From contig NZ_AP022870.1 of the NCBI RefSeq assembly GCF_011764545.1, positions 8,314,001-8,378,000 of the forward strand: 64,000 nt of DNA, read 5' to 3'. The notes under the pieces are model-generated. The model saw only the letters and a program-made list of their open reading frames with translations. It was not told the DNA's origin and made no database searches. Origin of the DNA: Phytohabitans flavus (GTDB lineage Bacteria; Actinomycetota; Actinomycetes; Mycobacteriales; Micromonosporaceae). Below, piece after piece: positions 1-10,300 of the stretch. Numbering within the stretch: the stretch's first letter is position 1; every line of letters begins with the position of its first letter. The position numbers and the translations under genes were made by a program.

Positions 1-1490
1 CGAAGAGGCCGCGGCGCTGGCGGGGGACGGCTCGTCGGCGGGCTGGTCGGCGCGGGTGTCGCGGTCGCGGTCGGGCGCGGGATCACGGCGACCGCCGCGG
101 TCGTTGGGCTGGTCTTCCGGGCCGGCGTAGACGGGGATCTCGCCGGTGGAGTAGCCGGCCGCCCGGCGCCCGGCGGAGAAGGCGGTCGCTGCCTCGGCGG
201 CTCCCGGGTCACGCGGGCTGGGCCGGCGGGCCGGGCGTGCGGGAGACGGAGGCGCCTGCGGCGGGGCTGGGCGGGGAGAGGGTCGCGGCGGGGACTGCGG
301 CGGGAGGTCGGCCGTCGGCTCGTCGAAAAATCCGCCTCTGGAGCCTCCGCGAGGGCCGCCGCCTGAGCTGGGCTCGGGCGCCGAGGAGAAGCTGTCACCT
401 CGGCCACTTGGCGGCTCGACCACGGGCAGCGATGCGGTCGTCTCCTCGGCGGTCGAGCCCGCGGCCGATGTGGACGGAGCCGGCGACGGCTCTGCGCTGT
501 GCCGGGGAGAGGGACGCTCCACCCCTCGGCTGGCGGCTCGCGGAAGACCGGCTCGATGCCGGGCTCGCGGGACGGGTGTGCGGCCGCATCCTGCTCTTGC
601 GGGGCGGCTGCCGCGGTCTCCTCGGCCGGCTCGGCGGGGCGGCGGCTGGGACGGCGGGCGACCGCCGCGAGCACCGAGCCCAGCGTGCCCGCGCCGACCG
701 CGACCAGAGCGCCCCAGTACGGCGCGGCTTGGAACTTGTCGGTCTCGGTGCCAGGGCCGGCCACCAGGTAGGCCAGGCACAGCATCGCCGGGCCGATGAT
801 GCCGGATGGCCCGGTCGCGGTCGGTGGGCGGCCCAGCCAGCGGCCGAGGCCCGCGCAGGCGGCGCCGACCGCCAGTGCGAGCAGGGGCATCGTCGCGACC
901 GCCGAGCTCTGCGCGGCACCCGAGCTGAACGTGGCCAGGTCGAGCACGCCCAGGCGGAGGTTGGGCAGCGGGTCGTCGGGGCCGAGCGACGGGATCACCG
1001 AGACGAGCGCGAGTGCCCACGCGGCGGCGCTGACCACCCCGACGTTCCACAACAGAGGCTGGTGGCTCAGCGCGGCCAAGGCGACAAACACGCCCGCCAC
1101 CGCGCCCAGCGCGGCCGAGAGGCCGATGACCAGCACCGGGTCGGTGTCGCGCACGATCGCGAAGCGGGCCGGCTGCATGCACAGCGGCACGAGCACCGCG
1201 GCGCCGATGCCGGCGAACAAGGAATACGCGATACGGGAGCCGGTGCCGCCCTCGTAGCCGTGGCGCCGGGCCATCCGGTCGGCGGCGACCGCACCAGCTA
1301 CCGCCGCCACCATGGCGAACCAGCAGACCCAGGCCATCTGGGCGGTCCACTGGTTTTCCTGGTCGACTGGGAAGGTGCGACTCAGCCGGACGATGCCGAG
1401 GCCGAAGGCCACGCCGAGCTGGCTGGCAGCGGCGAGCATCGCAACGCCGAGCGCGGCGAGGAGCACCCTGCTCCAGGTACGGATGGCCAT
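1..1490 (-). CDS. Polytopic membrane protein with long low-complexity tail; 3' end outside window, frame break at ~523
   Basis: Function not recognised. Read from ATG 1490 (MAIRTWSRVLLAALG), the first ~285 residues hold seven or eight hydrophobic segments (roughly residues 8-30, 60-76, 92-108, 118-140, 150-166, 205-222, 262-282), so it is an integral membrane protein. A tail rich in Pro, Glu, Ser and Arg follows. G/C at third codon positions marks one frame down to about base 525 and the neighbouring frame further left (for example GYSTGEIPVYAG near 130-165). One extra G in the GGGG run at 522-525 (minus strand) joins the two. The ABC ATPase gene lies 106 nt upstream in the same direction and may be cotranscribed, but nothing in this protein suggests a transport partner role. 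Confidence 0.7.
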   Translation of the reverse strand, partial: MAIRTWSRVLLAALGVAMLAAASQLGVAFGLGIVRLSRTFPVDQENQWTAQMAWVCWFAMVAAVAGAVAADRMARRHGYEGGTGSRIAYSLFAGIGAAVLVPLCMQPARFAIVRDTDPVLVIGLSAALGAVAGVFVALAALSHQPLLWNVGVVSAAAWALALVSVIPSLGPDDPLPNLRLGVLDLATFSSGAAQSSAVATMPLLALAVGAACAGLGRWLGRPPTATGPSGIIGPAMLCLAYLVAGPGTETDKFQAAPYWGALVAVGAGTLGSVLAAVARRPSRRPAEPAEETAAAAPQEQDAAAHPSREPGIEPVFREPPAEGWSVPLPGTAQSRRRLRPHRPRARPPRRRPHRCPWSSRQVAEVTASPRRPSPAQAAALAEAPEADFSTSRRPTSRRSPRRDPLPAQPRRRRLRLPHARPAGPARVTREPPRQRPPSPPGAGRPATPPARSPSTPARKTSPTTAAVAVIPRPTATATPAPTSPPTSRPPPAPRPL

Positions 1491-1596
1491 GTCAGGCACG
1501 TTACGGCCCCTTGACCCGGCCCGCTACCCGGCCGCTCGTGGCTTGACGCACTTCCCAGAGCCCGCTGAAAGTCCCTTAAGAATCGAGCCGCTGGGG

Positions 1597-2418
1597 TCAG
1601 ACCTTCTGCCGTGGACGCTTCGCCTGCGACGGCACCGGGTGTGCCTCCGGCGCCTCTGGCGGGCCGTCCGGCGTGAGCAGCAGCTCGTGCAGCTCAGCAC
1701 TGCACCGGGCGACCTCGTCAAGGTACGCGTTGTGGCCCAGCGAGCGCGGCCGCGGGATCTTGACTTCGACGATCCGCCGGAGCCGGCCGGGGCGCGGGCT
1801 GAGCACGACGACGCGGTCGGCGAGCAGCACGGCCTCGTCGATCGAGTGTGTGACGAAGACGGTGGTGGCGCCCAGATCCATGTGCACCCGCTGGAGCTCG
1901 GTCGAGAGCTCCTCGCGGGTGAGCGCGTCCAATGCGGAGAACGGCTCGTCCATCAGCATCACCTTGGGCCGCTGGATCAGTGCCCGGCACAGCGCTACCC
2001 GCTGCTGCATACCGCCGGAGAGCTCGTGTGGCTGCTTGCGGTGGAAGCCGGCCAGCCCGACCATGTCGAGCAGCTCCTCGGCCCGCTTGCGGTGCTCGGA
2101 CCGCTTCCAGCCGAACATCTCCACCGGGAGCAGCACGTTGTCGAGCACCGAGCGCCACGGCAGCAGCGCCGGCCGCTGGAACATCATCGCGATGTCCTTG
2201 CGCGGCTTGGTGACCGGCGTGCCGCCGACGGAGACCTCACCGACGGTCGGCGCGATGAGGCCGGCGATCAGCCGGAGCAATGTGGACTTTCCGCAGCCAG
2301 AGCGGCCGATGATGGCGATGAACTCACCCTCGGCGGCGGTCAGGTTGATGTTTCGCAGTGCCTCCACGGCGCCGGATCGCGCCTGGAAGGTCTGGGAAAC
2401 GCCGGCCAGTCGAATCAT
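1597..2418 (-). CDS. ABC transporter ATP-binding protein, SsuB/TauB (nitrate/sulfonate/taurine) type
   Basis: 273-residue cytoplasmic ATPase that would energise import by the permease at 4827-5651. Walker A GRSGCGKST lies at residues 38-46, signature LSGGMQQR at 133-140, Walker B VMLMDEP at 153-159 and the switch His in VTHS near 191. Length and the MMFQRPALLPWRSVLDNV Q-loop block are typical of the SsuB/TauB/NrtD family. It is encoded on the opposite strand from its likely substrate-binding protein and permease, about 1.3 kb away, with an LLM oxidoreductase in between, so the importer is built from two transcription units. Substrate cannot be read from the sequence; a sulfonate, taurine-like compound or pyrimidine is possible. 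Confidence 0.92.
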   Translation of the reverse strand: MIRLAGVSQTFQARSGAVEALRNINLTAAEGEFIAIIGRSGCGKSTLLRLIAGLIAPTVGEVSVGGTPVTKPRKDIAMMFQRPALLPWRSVLDNVLLPVEMFGWKRSEHRKRAEELLDMVGLAGFHRKQPHELSGGMQQRVALCRALIQRPKVMLMDEPFSALDALTREELSTELQRVHMDLGATTVFVTHSIDEAVLLADRVVVLSPRPGRLRRIVEVKIPRPRSLGHNAYLDEVARCSAELHELLLTPDGPPEAPEAHPVPSQAKRPRQKV

Positions 2419-2543
2419 CGTGTGCTCCCTACCCGGGCTGCGTCGGTCGGCGCTCGCTCCGCCAGCGAGGCGTCCGCCGGAGCCAGGCTATCGGGAAGGC
2501 CGAATGCGGCCCACGTCGCCATGGTCATTTTCGCGCTCCGTGA

Positions 2544-3491
2544 TCACAGGGCGACAACCTGCGGAAGTACCTCGGAAGCCACCAACTCAAGGTGGTCGAC
2601 GTCAGCGATTTCGATCAACCGCAGGTGCACCCGGGTGACGCCGATCGCCGCGAACTCGCCGATCCGGTCGACGAGCTGGGCGGGCGAGCCGACCACCGGG
2701 TCCTCCGGCGGGAGTGCGCTGGGCGCGTGCAGGGGTGCCGCGCGCCGCTGGGCTTCCGCGTCGGTGCGGCCGATGGCCACCACGATGCCCGCCGACATCA
2801 CGAGGGGCGCCTTGCCGGACTCCGTCCGGCCCACCTTCTCGGAGACCGCGAGCACCCGGTCGAACGCCGCCTTCGACTCGGCGACCGTCTTGAACGGCAT
2901 GTTGAACTCGTCCGCGTACCGTGCGGCGATCTCGGGTGTGCGCTTGGCGCCACGCCCACCGACGATGATCGGCGGACCGGGCACCTGCACCGGCTTCGGC
3001 AGCGCGGGCGCGTCGACGAGCTGATAGTGCTCGCCCTTGAAGTTGAACGGCTCGCCGACAGGTGTGCTCCACAGCCCGGTGATGACCGCGAGCTGCTCGG
3101 CCAGGATGTCGAAGCGCTCGCCAGTGGGCGGGAACGGTATGCCGTAAGACACATGCTCCCGCTGGTACCACCCGGTGCCCATGCCCAGCTCGACCCGGCC
3201 GCCGCTCATCTGGTCGACCTGCGCCACGGCGATCGCGAGCGGCGCGGGCAGCCGGAACGTCACCGACGTGACAAGCGTGCCGAGCCGGATGCGGGACGTC
3301 TCGCGAGCCAGGCCGGCCAGCGTGATCCAGGCGTCGGTGGGCCCGGGCAGCGCGGCGTCGAGCCCCATCGCCTGGTAGTGGTCGGCGCGCAGGTAGCCCT
3401 CGAAGCCCGCGTCCTCGGCGAGGCGGGCCAGGCGCAGCTGGTCATCGTACGTAGCGCCCCTGTGTGGTTCGGTGAAGACGCAAACCCGCAC
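2544..3491 (-). CDS. LLM-class flavin/F420-dependent oxidoreductase
   Basis: 315-residue luciferase-like monooxygenase-fold enzyme. It opens with MRVCVFTEPHRGATYDDQL and continues with the family-typical AEDAGFEGYLRADHY, a block ending LGTLVTSVTFR, the GMGTGWYQREH segment and VGGRGAKRTPEIAARYADE. Its closest family by pattern is the actinobacterial F420-dependent group; the reduced cofactor would oxidise or reduce a small organic substrate. It lies between the divergently encoded ATPase and substrate-binding genes of an SsuABC-like importer, where sulfonate utilisers carry the LLM enzyme SsuD. That suggests the importer feeds this enzyme, but the substrate is not known. It is 125 nt upstream of the ATPase gene and codirectional with it. 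Confidence 0.88.
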   Translation of the reverse strand: MRVCVFTEPHRGATYDDQLRLARLAEDAGFEGYLRADHYQAMGLDAALPGPTDAWITLAGLARETSRIRLGTLVTSVTFRLPAPLAIAVAQVDQMSGGRVELGMGTGWYQREHVSYGIPFPPTGERFDILAEQLAVITGLWSTPVGEPFNFKGEHYQLVDAPALPKPVQVPGPPIIVGGRGAKRTPEIAARYADEFNMPFKTVAESKAAFDRVLAVSEKVGRTESGKAPLVMSAGIVVAIGRTDAEAQRRAAPLHAPSALPPEDPVVGSPAQLVDRIGEFAAIGVTRVHLRLIEIADVDHLELVASEVLPQVVAL

Positions 3492-3601
3492 GGTAACCGT
3501 CCTGTCTCGATCGGATGAGTGGACTTGGGCCGCGGCCAGGTTAGCGGCATCTGGTTACGGCGCGATACCCCGCCTGGGATCGGTTCGTAACCCGATACGC
3601 C

Positions 3602-3632
3602 TTGCGTCGCAAACCCGCCTTTCGCCTACGCT
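3602..3632 (+). promoter_or_regulatory. Candidate promoter for the substrate-binding protein gene
   Basis: TTGCGT at 3602-3607 and TACGCT at 3627-3632 resemble -35 and -10 hexamers, with a rather long 19-nt spacer. They sit about 90 nt before the start of the downstream gene in the divergent intergenic region. A weak call based on pattern only. Confidence 0.3.
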
Positions 3633-3723
3633 GTGGCGCGACATTCATGAACGGCTTCGCGATCACCCCTCGATCTCGACGCCGTCGCGCTCCAACGCCC
3701 CTCCAGTTGGAAGGAATCTGTTC

Positions 3724-4749
3724 ATGAGAAGGGTTACCCGTACGTTCGCGGTAGCCGCCCTGGCCACGGCTCTGGCCGTCGTGGCCGGTTGCAGCTCTGA
3801 CGAACCGGAAGAGACCAACAACGCGGCCTCGAATGGCGAGACCGTTAAGGTGACGTACCTCACGTCGTTCGGCAACTTCGGGCGCGACGCGTACGGCTGG
3901 GTCGCGCTCGAAAAGGGTTTCTTCCGTGAAGCCGGCTTTGACGTGGAGATTCAGAAGGGTGCCGGTACGGGCGGAAACATCACGTCGATCGTTTCGGGGA
4001 AGGCCGACTACACCCCGATCGACCTGACCGGTGGTCTGCTCACGTTCGGTAAGGGCACGAAGGACTTCACCGCGGTCGCCGCGATCCAGCAGCGCACGAT
4101 GGCCGCCATCGCGTCCACGTCGGACAAGAACATCAAGACGCCGAAGGACCTGGAGGGCAAGACCCTCGCGGACACCCCCGGTTCCGTCGTGCGCAACCTG
4201 TTCCCGACGTACGCCAAGCTCGCGAACATCGACTACACCAAGGTGAAGTGGCAGAACGGCGAGGCCGCGACGCTGATCCAGACGCTCGCCAACGGCCAGG
4301 TCGACGGCATCGGGCAGTTCGTGGTCGGCCGGCCCACGATCGCCGCGGTGACCAAGAAGGAGCCGACCTTCCTGCCGTACAGCGACTACCTGACCGACCT
4401 GTACGGCAACGTGCTGATCACCTCCACCAAGAACGCCAAGGAGAAGCCGGAGGAGGTCAAGCGGTTCACCCAGGCGCTGATCAAGGGCCTGGAGTACTCC
4501 CTGGCCAACCCGGCGGAGGCCGCGCAGATCCTCAAGGCCAAGGACCCCACGGCGAACCCGCAGGCGGCCCAGGCCGAGCTGGAGCTGATGGGCTCGTTCG
4601 TCCGCTCCGCGGGCAGCGGCGAGAAGATCGGCACGATCGACACCGCGCGTGTGGCCAAGAGCATCGCGATCCTGCAGGGCGCGGGTCAGCTTACGGCGCC
4701 CATCAAGCCGGAGGAGATCATCTCCGTGGACCTGCTGCCGAAGGTCTGA
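3724..4749 (+). CDS. ABC transporter substrate-binding lipoprotein, SsuA/NMT1-THI5-like
   Basis: 341-residue exported lipoprotein. The start at ATG 3724 is chosen because a GGAAGGA ribosome site lies just upstream at 3710-3716 and the protein then begins with a complete lipoprotein signal (MRRVTRTFAVAALATAL..., lipobox VVAGC with Cys at residue 22). The open frame extends 84 codons further upstream without signal-peptide logic. The mature protein shows the NMT1/SsuA pattern GWVALEKGFFREAGFDVEI, then GKADY and a GQVDGIGQF block, so it would capture a small organic anion or pyrimidine outside the membrane and deliver it to the permease 77 nt downstream. Substrate unknown. Confidence 0.9.
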   Translation: MRRVTRTFAVAALATALAVVAGCSSDEPEETNNAASNGETVKVTYLTSFGNFGRDAYGWVALEKGFFREAGFDVEIQKGAGTGGNITSIVSGKADYTPIDLTGGLLTFGKGTKDFTAVAAIQQRTMAAIASTSDKNIKTPKDLEGKTLADTPGSVVRNLFPTYAKLANIDYTKVKWQNGEAATLIQTLANGQVDGIGQFVVGRPTIAAVTKKEPTFLPYSDYLTDLYGNVLITSTKNAKEKPEEVKRFTQALIKGLEYSLANPAEAAQILKAKDPTANPQAAQAELELMGSFVRSAGSGEKIGTIDTARVAKSIAILQGAGQLTAPIKPEEIISVDLLPKV

Positions 4750-4826
4750 TTCGCTAGCAGAGCGACGCGGGTGTGGCGGCTGGCGGGCCGCCACACCCGA
4801 AACACACGCTTGCAAGGAGTAAGACC

Positions 4827-5651
4827 ATGAGCGAGACGTCCGTCGCCGCGCCGCCCGTCGCGGTCGTTGACCGGTCTCGAGTACGGGTGCCTGTCTTCGT
4901 CTATCCCGTCGGCGGCTTAGCCGTCACGGTCTTCGCATGGTGGCTCGCCACCAGCGTGCTCGGCCTGGCCCACCCGGTCGTACTGCCGCCACCGCAGGAC
5001 GTCGTGCGCGGCTTCAACGAAAACCGCGAGTTCGTGCTCGAGGGCATGCTGGTGACCTCGCTGGAGACGTTGGTGGGCTTCATCATCTCCTCGCTCGCCG
5101 GCTTCCTGATCGGACTCGTGCTGGCCAGCTCGGTGCTGCTGGAGCGGATGTTCTCGCCCCTCCTGGTGGCCGTGAACGCGGTACCGAAGATCGCCTTCGG
5201 TCCGATGCTGGTGGCCTGGCTCGGCTGGGGCCAGCCGCCCATCCAGTTCATGATTTTCGTGATGTGCTTCTTCCCGGTCGTGCTCTCCACCGTGACGGGT
5301 CTGACCCGCACGCCCTCCGAGTTCGCCGAGATGGCGCGGTCGCTCGACGCCTCGCGCACGAAGATGTTCCTCAAGGTGCGGCTGCCCGCCGCGCTCCCGC
5401 AGATCTTCGTCGGTCTCAAGCTGGCGCTGCCGCTGGCGGCCGTGGGCGCGATCATCGGCGAATTCCAGGCCGGTGACACGGAGCGGCCGGGGCTTGGGTC
5501 GATCATCGTGCAGACGCTCGGCCAGGGCATGTCTAGCACGGCCTTCGCCGCGTTTGTGCTGATCGCGACCACGACGATCGTGTACTACTACCTGCTGGTC
5601 GGCCTTGAGCGCCTGCTGCTCCCGTGGGTGCGCGCCACCACCGACCGCTGA
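4827..5651 (+). CDS. ABC transporter permease, SsuC/TauC type
   Basis: 274-residue inner-membrane permease. Start ATG 4827 follows AAGGAG at 4814-4819. Six hydrophobic segments are visible (about residues 27-47, 75-105, 113-130, 136-158, 200-215, 235-258). The coupling segment EMARSLDASRTKMFLKVRLPAALPQIFVGLKLAL is the EAA loop that docks on the ATPase. It is cotranscribed with the substrate-binding protein and closed by a strong hairpin immediately after its stop. Only one permease gene is present, so it would act as a homodimer with the ATPase encoded at 1597-2418. Confidence 0.92.
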   Translation: MSETSVAAPPVAVVDRSRVRVPVFVYPVGGLAVTVFAWWLATSVLGLAHPVVLPPPQDVVRGFNENREFVLEGMLVTSLETLVGFIISSLAGFLIGLVLASSVLLERMFSPLLVAVNAVPKIAFGPMLVAWLGWGQPPIQFMIFVMCFFPVVLSTVTGLTRTPSEFAEMARSLDASRTKMFLKVRLPAALPQIFVGLKLALPLAAVGAIIGEFQAGDTERPGLGSIIVQTLGQGMSSTAFAAFVLIATTTIVYYYLLVGLERLLLPWVRATTDR

Positions 5652-5663
5652 CCCCGAGGGATA

Positions 5664-5699
5664 TCCGGTACGGCGCCGACTGCGCGGCGCCGTACCGGA
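5664..5699. terminator. Perfect inverted repeat between convergent genes (bidirectional terminator)
   Basis: 15-bp perfectly complementary arms at 5664-5678 and 5685-5699 around a 6-nt loop. It lies between the permease stop (5651) and the stop of the convergent binding-protein gene (5715). No long T run follows on either strand, which is common in very GC-rich actinobacteria. Confidence 0.8.
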
Positions 5700-5714
5700 G
5701 CGGGTTTATGGGTT

Positions 5715-6880
5715 TCAGCTGGTGGCCAGCCGCCAGCGGCCGTTACGGGCCACCAGGACGGTGAGTGCCTGTGGCATCAGGCCGGAATGGTTGTCAGGGG
5801 TGATCCGGATCGGCCCGGACAGCCCGTCGAACTGTGAAGTCTCCACAATGGACCGGATGCTCTCGCGGCTCAGCGTGGTGCTTTGCAGCAACGCGTTCGT
5901 GACCATCTGGACGGCGTCGGCGGCGAACGACGAGTAGCCGTAGTAACTGCCGAACTTCGCGGTGTAGTCACGGAACCACTGCTTGCGCGCGGCCGTCGCC
6001 GGCGTGGTGGCGATGACGTCGTCGATGACCATCGTCTGCGTGAACACCATCGTCGCGCCGTTCGCGGCGCCCTCGTCCGAGAGGAAGAGATCGCCAGCGG
6101 CCCCCCGTCGAAGAAGAGCGGACCCTTGAAGGCCACCTCCTTGGCCCTGGTCGCGGCCAGCGCGGCCTGCTCGGCGAGCGTCCACACCACGATCGCGTCG
6201 ATCCTGGAGCCTCCCAGGAGTGTCCCCATCGCCTCTTTCACGTCCGTATCGGTGGGGCGGACAGCGACACTCTTCACCTTGACGCCGGCGTTGCTCAAGG
6301 CGTCGGTAAGGGCCTCCTCGCCTTCTTTGCCGTACGGGTCGTCGGTGCGGAGCAATCCGACCCGCTTGACCTTCCGGTCAGCGGTGATCTCGGAGGTGAG
6401 CGCGGCGGCGTTGTCGATCGAGTTCGGCCCGACCTTGAAGATCCAGTCGCGTTGCTCGATCTCACCCAGGCCGGCCGGCGCCAGGGCGATGGTGGGCACG
6501 CGCCGGTCCTGGGCGGTCTTCGCCACGTTATTGACGCACAGCGCGCACGTACCCATGATGACGGCCGCGACATCGGGGTTGTTGGCGAACGTGCCGACGT
6601 TGGTCAGCGACAGGCTGGAGTCGGAGCGGTTGTCCCTGGCGTCCAGCTTGAGCCTCCGGTTGCCGAGGACACCGGAGTCGTTGACCTGGCTGATTTTCAG
6701 GTCGAGCGCGCGCTGGTACGCCTGTCCGATGTCCGCCGTTGGGCCGGACAGCTCAAGGTCGGCACCGATGACGACTTCCTCGATGTCGCCGGCGCCGTCG
6801 CCTGACTGGCACGCGGACGCCGATAGAACCAGCGCGGCTGCGGTGAGCGCAGACAGCGTCACGGAGCGTATGGGCCTCAA
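5715..6880 (-). CDS. Branched-chain amino acid-type ABC substrate-binding lipoprotein (type 1 fold), frame broken at ~6103
   Basis: Periplasmic-binding-fold lipoprotein of about 388 residues. ATG 6880 begins a signal peptide with lipobox SASAC (Cys 24), followed by VVIGADLELSGPTADIGQAY, the usual N-lobe of LivJ/receptor-family ligand-binding proteins, and later VKRVGLLRTDDPYGKEGEE. The frame fails at the six-G run 6101-6106 (minus strand). One extra G gives FFDGGAAGDLFLSDEGA and continues to SGPIRITPDNHSG and the stop at 5715, so the two pieces are one gene. No permease or ATPase for this family is adjacent, so it is either an orphan binding protein or a sensor. It converges on the SsuC-like permease gene. 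Confidence 0.85.
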
Positions 6881-7349
6881 TGTGGTCCTCCATGTGGACG
6901 GCCCAGCAGAGCTGGTGTTTTAAGGGCTTGCGACCGCTGTCCGTCCCCTGTGGAGCGACGCGGACCCGCCTGCCGTACGGTGTGAGCGCGCAGTCATTCG
7001 AACCTGCAAAACCATGCCAACGGCGGGCGCTGGGGTCAAGCGGAGGGTACCGGTTCCGCGAGACGGCTATCCCACATACTGGTTCGTGAAGAAGTTTGTA
7101 TCCGTTAACTTTATTGACATCAATGCCTTACAGACTGCTGTTTGCGCAGGTCAAGGGCACATTCCTGGGAAGGGGCGGAGTGGGCGAAGGTTGTAATGGG
7201 GACGGTGCGACCGTTTCCTGCCTGACTGAGGCTTCCCAAGTGGGTGCCGTTTCTGGTGAAATCGCGGCCGTGCCGCGTGCGGCGCCAACCGATGCACCCA
7301 GGCGTCGGTCGAGCGAGTCGCACGCGGAGACGACGACGGAGGCGATGTC
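6881..7349. other. Divergent intergenic region, 469 nt
   Basis: Lies between the LivJ-like gene (minus) and the conservon (plus). It is locally AT-richer around 7090-7140 and contains a perfect TTGACA at 7114-7119 on the plus strand, but no convincing -10 element 16-19 nt downstream. A small open frame at 7096-7353 has no recognisable content. Presumably holds both promoters. Confidence 0.4.
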
Positions 7350-10300
7350 GTGAGCACGGGACCTACGACCCTGCCCGAAAACGGTGCGCAGGCCCGCCGT
7401 GCTGCGCGCCGCTGGTTTCCGCGCCTGCGCGACGCGCGGATCAGGTCCAAACTCGCGCTCATCCTCGTGGTGCCGGTCGCGGCGGTCGTCGCGCTGGCCA
7501 CGGTCCGGTTGGTCGACATCGGCCGCGGCGCCCTCGACGCGAGCCTCATCCACGACCTCACCGCCCTCTCCACCAACGTCTCGGCCGTGAGCCAGGACCT
7601 GCACAAGGAGCGGATGGCGGCGGCCGTCTACCTTGCCGACCCGCCGCCGGAGCAGGGCCAGAAGGTCAACTACAAGGACCTGTACAACCAGTCGGTGAGC
7701 CGCACCGACGAGCGGATCGCGGCCTACAAGGCGGCGCGGCAGTCGATCGGTGAGGTGCCCGACTCGGTCGGTGCCCGGCTCGACCGGATCGACCAGGACC
7801 TAGAGACGTTGAACGAGACCCGCACGGACATGCTCGTCCTCGAGCAGCGTTCGGTCGCCGAGGCGGTGCTCCGCTACGGCAACATCCTCACCGACCTCGT
7901 GGCGTACGGGGAGGCGGTCGGCCAGCTGGCCGGCGAGGGCGACCTGGCCGAGGAGTTGCGCGCGCTGGCCGCGTTCGCCAAGGCCAAGGCGGCCAAGGCC
8001 GAGGAAGAAGCGGTCGTGTACGCCGCCCTGATCGGCGGCGAGGAGCTGGGCCAGGAGCAGCTCAACTCGTTCCTGAGCACGCTGACCGCCCAGGAGGCCG
8101 CGCAGGACGCGTTCAGGCTGGTCGCGAGCAGCGAGCAGCAGGCAATCGCGGGCGCCACGGTTACCGGCGACGCCGTCAACCTGGCGCAGGCGAGCGAGGC
8201 GCTGGTGAGCCGCACGGTCGGCCAGCGGCCGGCGCCTGGGCAGGCGAAAGACGCGCAGGTTGCGATCGGCTCGGTGGTCGACCTGATGCGTTACGCCGAG
8301 GGAAACCTCGAAAGGCGCGCGCTCGCCGAGGCCGACGACGTCCGCGCGGCCGTGGTCCGCCAGGCGATCGTCGAGTCGATCCTCGTGCTCATCACGCTCA
8401 TCATCGCCATCGCGCTCGCCGTGGTCCTCGCCCGGTCGCTCAACAGCTCGCTGCGCCGCCTCCGCGAGGGCGCGCTCTCCGTGGCCAACCGCGACCTGCC
8501 GGACGCCGTTGCCCAGCTGCGCGACGTGCGCAGCATCGGTGAGGGTGGGCCGGACGAGATCGTCCGACAAGTGCGCGACGCGATTCGATTGCCCAACCGC
8601 GACGAAGTCGGGCAGGTGGCCCAGGCGTTCAACGTCGTACACCGGGAGGCGGTCCGGATCGCGGCCGAGCAGGCCGCGCTGCGGACGAGCGTTTCGGCGA
8701 TGTTCCTCAACCTGGCCCGCCGAAGCCAGGCGCTGGTCGACCGGATGATCGGCGAGCTCGACATGATCGAGCGCGGTGAGGAAGACCCGAAGCGGCTGGC
8801 CCAGCTCTTCCAGCTGGACCACCTGGCCACCCGAATGCGCCGCAACGACGAAAACCTGCTGGTGCTCGCGGGTGCCGACTCGACCGCACCGCGGCGCGAC
8901 GACGCGCTGCTGGTCGACGCGCTCCGCGCCGCACAGTCCGAGGTGGAGCTCTACAACCGCATCGAGTTCGGCACGGTCGACACCGACATCTCGATCGCCG
9001 CGCACGCGGTCAACGACGTCGTACGGCTCGTCGCCGAGCTGCTCGACAACGCGACCCGCTTCTCGCCGCCCAACACGGTGGTCGTCGCGGACGCCCGGCG
9101 CATCCGCGACTACGTGCTGATCCAGATCGAAGACCGCGGTCTGGGGCTCACCGAAGACCAGTTGGAGGCGCTCAACCAGCGGCTCAGCGCGCCGCCGGCG
9201 GTCGACGTGGCCGCGTTCCGGCTGATGGGTCTGGCGGTCGTGGGCCGCCTCGCCTCCCGGTACGGCATCCGCGTCGAGCTGCGCCCCAACGTCGAGGGCG
9301 GCACGGTGGCGCAGGTGACGCTGCCGAGCGGCATCGTGGTGCTGCCCAAGCCGCGTACCCGCGAGCAGGTCCTCACCCGCCCGCGCTCGCCGCTCGCGGT
9401 GGAGACGAGCCCGGCAGCCGCCGCGCCCGTGTCTGGCGGGTGGTCGCAGCAAGCTATTCCGGCCCGTTCCTCGGCCGCCACCCTCTCCGAGCCCTGGCCG
9501 AGCCAGGCGCCGGCGTCGTGGGACACGTCCGCGGTACCGGTCAACGCGACGGCGGCGACCAGCGCGTTCCCGACGATCGGCCAGTCGGCCGGCGCCGCGC
9601 TTGCCCAGCCGCAGAGCGGGTTGGGTTCGCCCACGGTGGCGTACCCGACCGTGCAGCCCTCGGCACTGCCGCAGCGCGGCCAGAACGCGGCGATCCCGGC
9701 GACCGCCCACCCGATGACGCCCGCCGTACTTCCTCCGTCCGGCCTGCCGGCCGGGCCGGTGGCTGGTTCGCCCGGTGTCGTGCCCCGCCCCGACGACGGC
9801 GGCGAGGTGCCGATCTACCGGGAGATGGAAGCGGTCTGGTTCCGGTCGCACGGCCAGGCGTCGACGCAGATCTTCTCGACGGTGAGCCCCAGCGGCGCTA
9901 CGGCCAGCAGTGCCACGGCCAGCGCGACCAGCAGCTACACACCGGCCGCCGCCAGCCCTGCGAGCTACTCCTCCGGGGGTTCCGGCATGTCCGGTGCGTC
10001 TTCGGGGCTCTCCGGCGGCCTCGGCAACGGCAGCTCCGGCCTCGGCAACGGCGGCCCAGCCGGCGGCTCCGGCCTCGGCAATGGCGGGCTCGGCGGCTCG
10101 CTGCCGAACCGCGCGCCCGCCGCGGCGCCACCACCGGCCGCGTACGCACCACCGGCGGTGCCACCCGCAACCACGCAAGGTGCAGGCGACCCGGGCATGG
10201 GTGGCGTGCCGCGCCCGCGCGGCTCCGCCGAGGAGACCTGGCGCACCGCCGCCGACGAGGGCTGGCGCCGCGCCGAGCGGGCCGCCGAGCCGGCAAACTC

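Noticed and set aside
237..1514. Long plus-strand open frame (425 codons) opposite the partial membrane protein
   Set aside because: Arg/Ala/His-rich composition typical of antisense frames in high-GC DNA; the minus strand shows real membrane helices and codon bias.
7096..7353. Small open frame overlapping the conservon start
   Set aside because: No ribosome site, no recognisable content, and it begins in the AT-rich promoter region.
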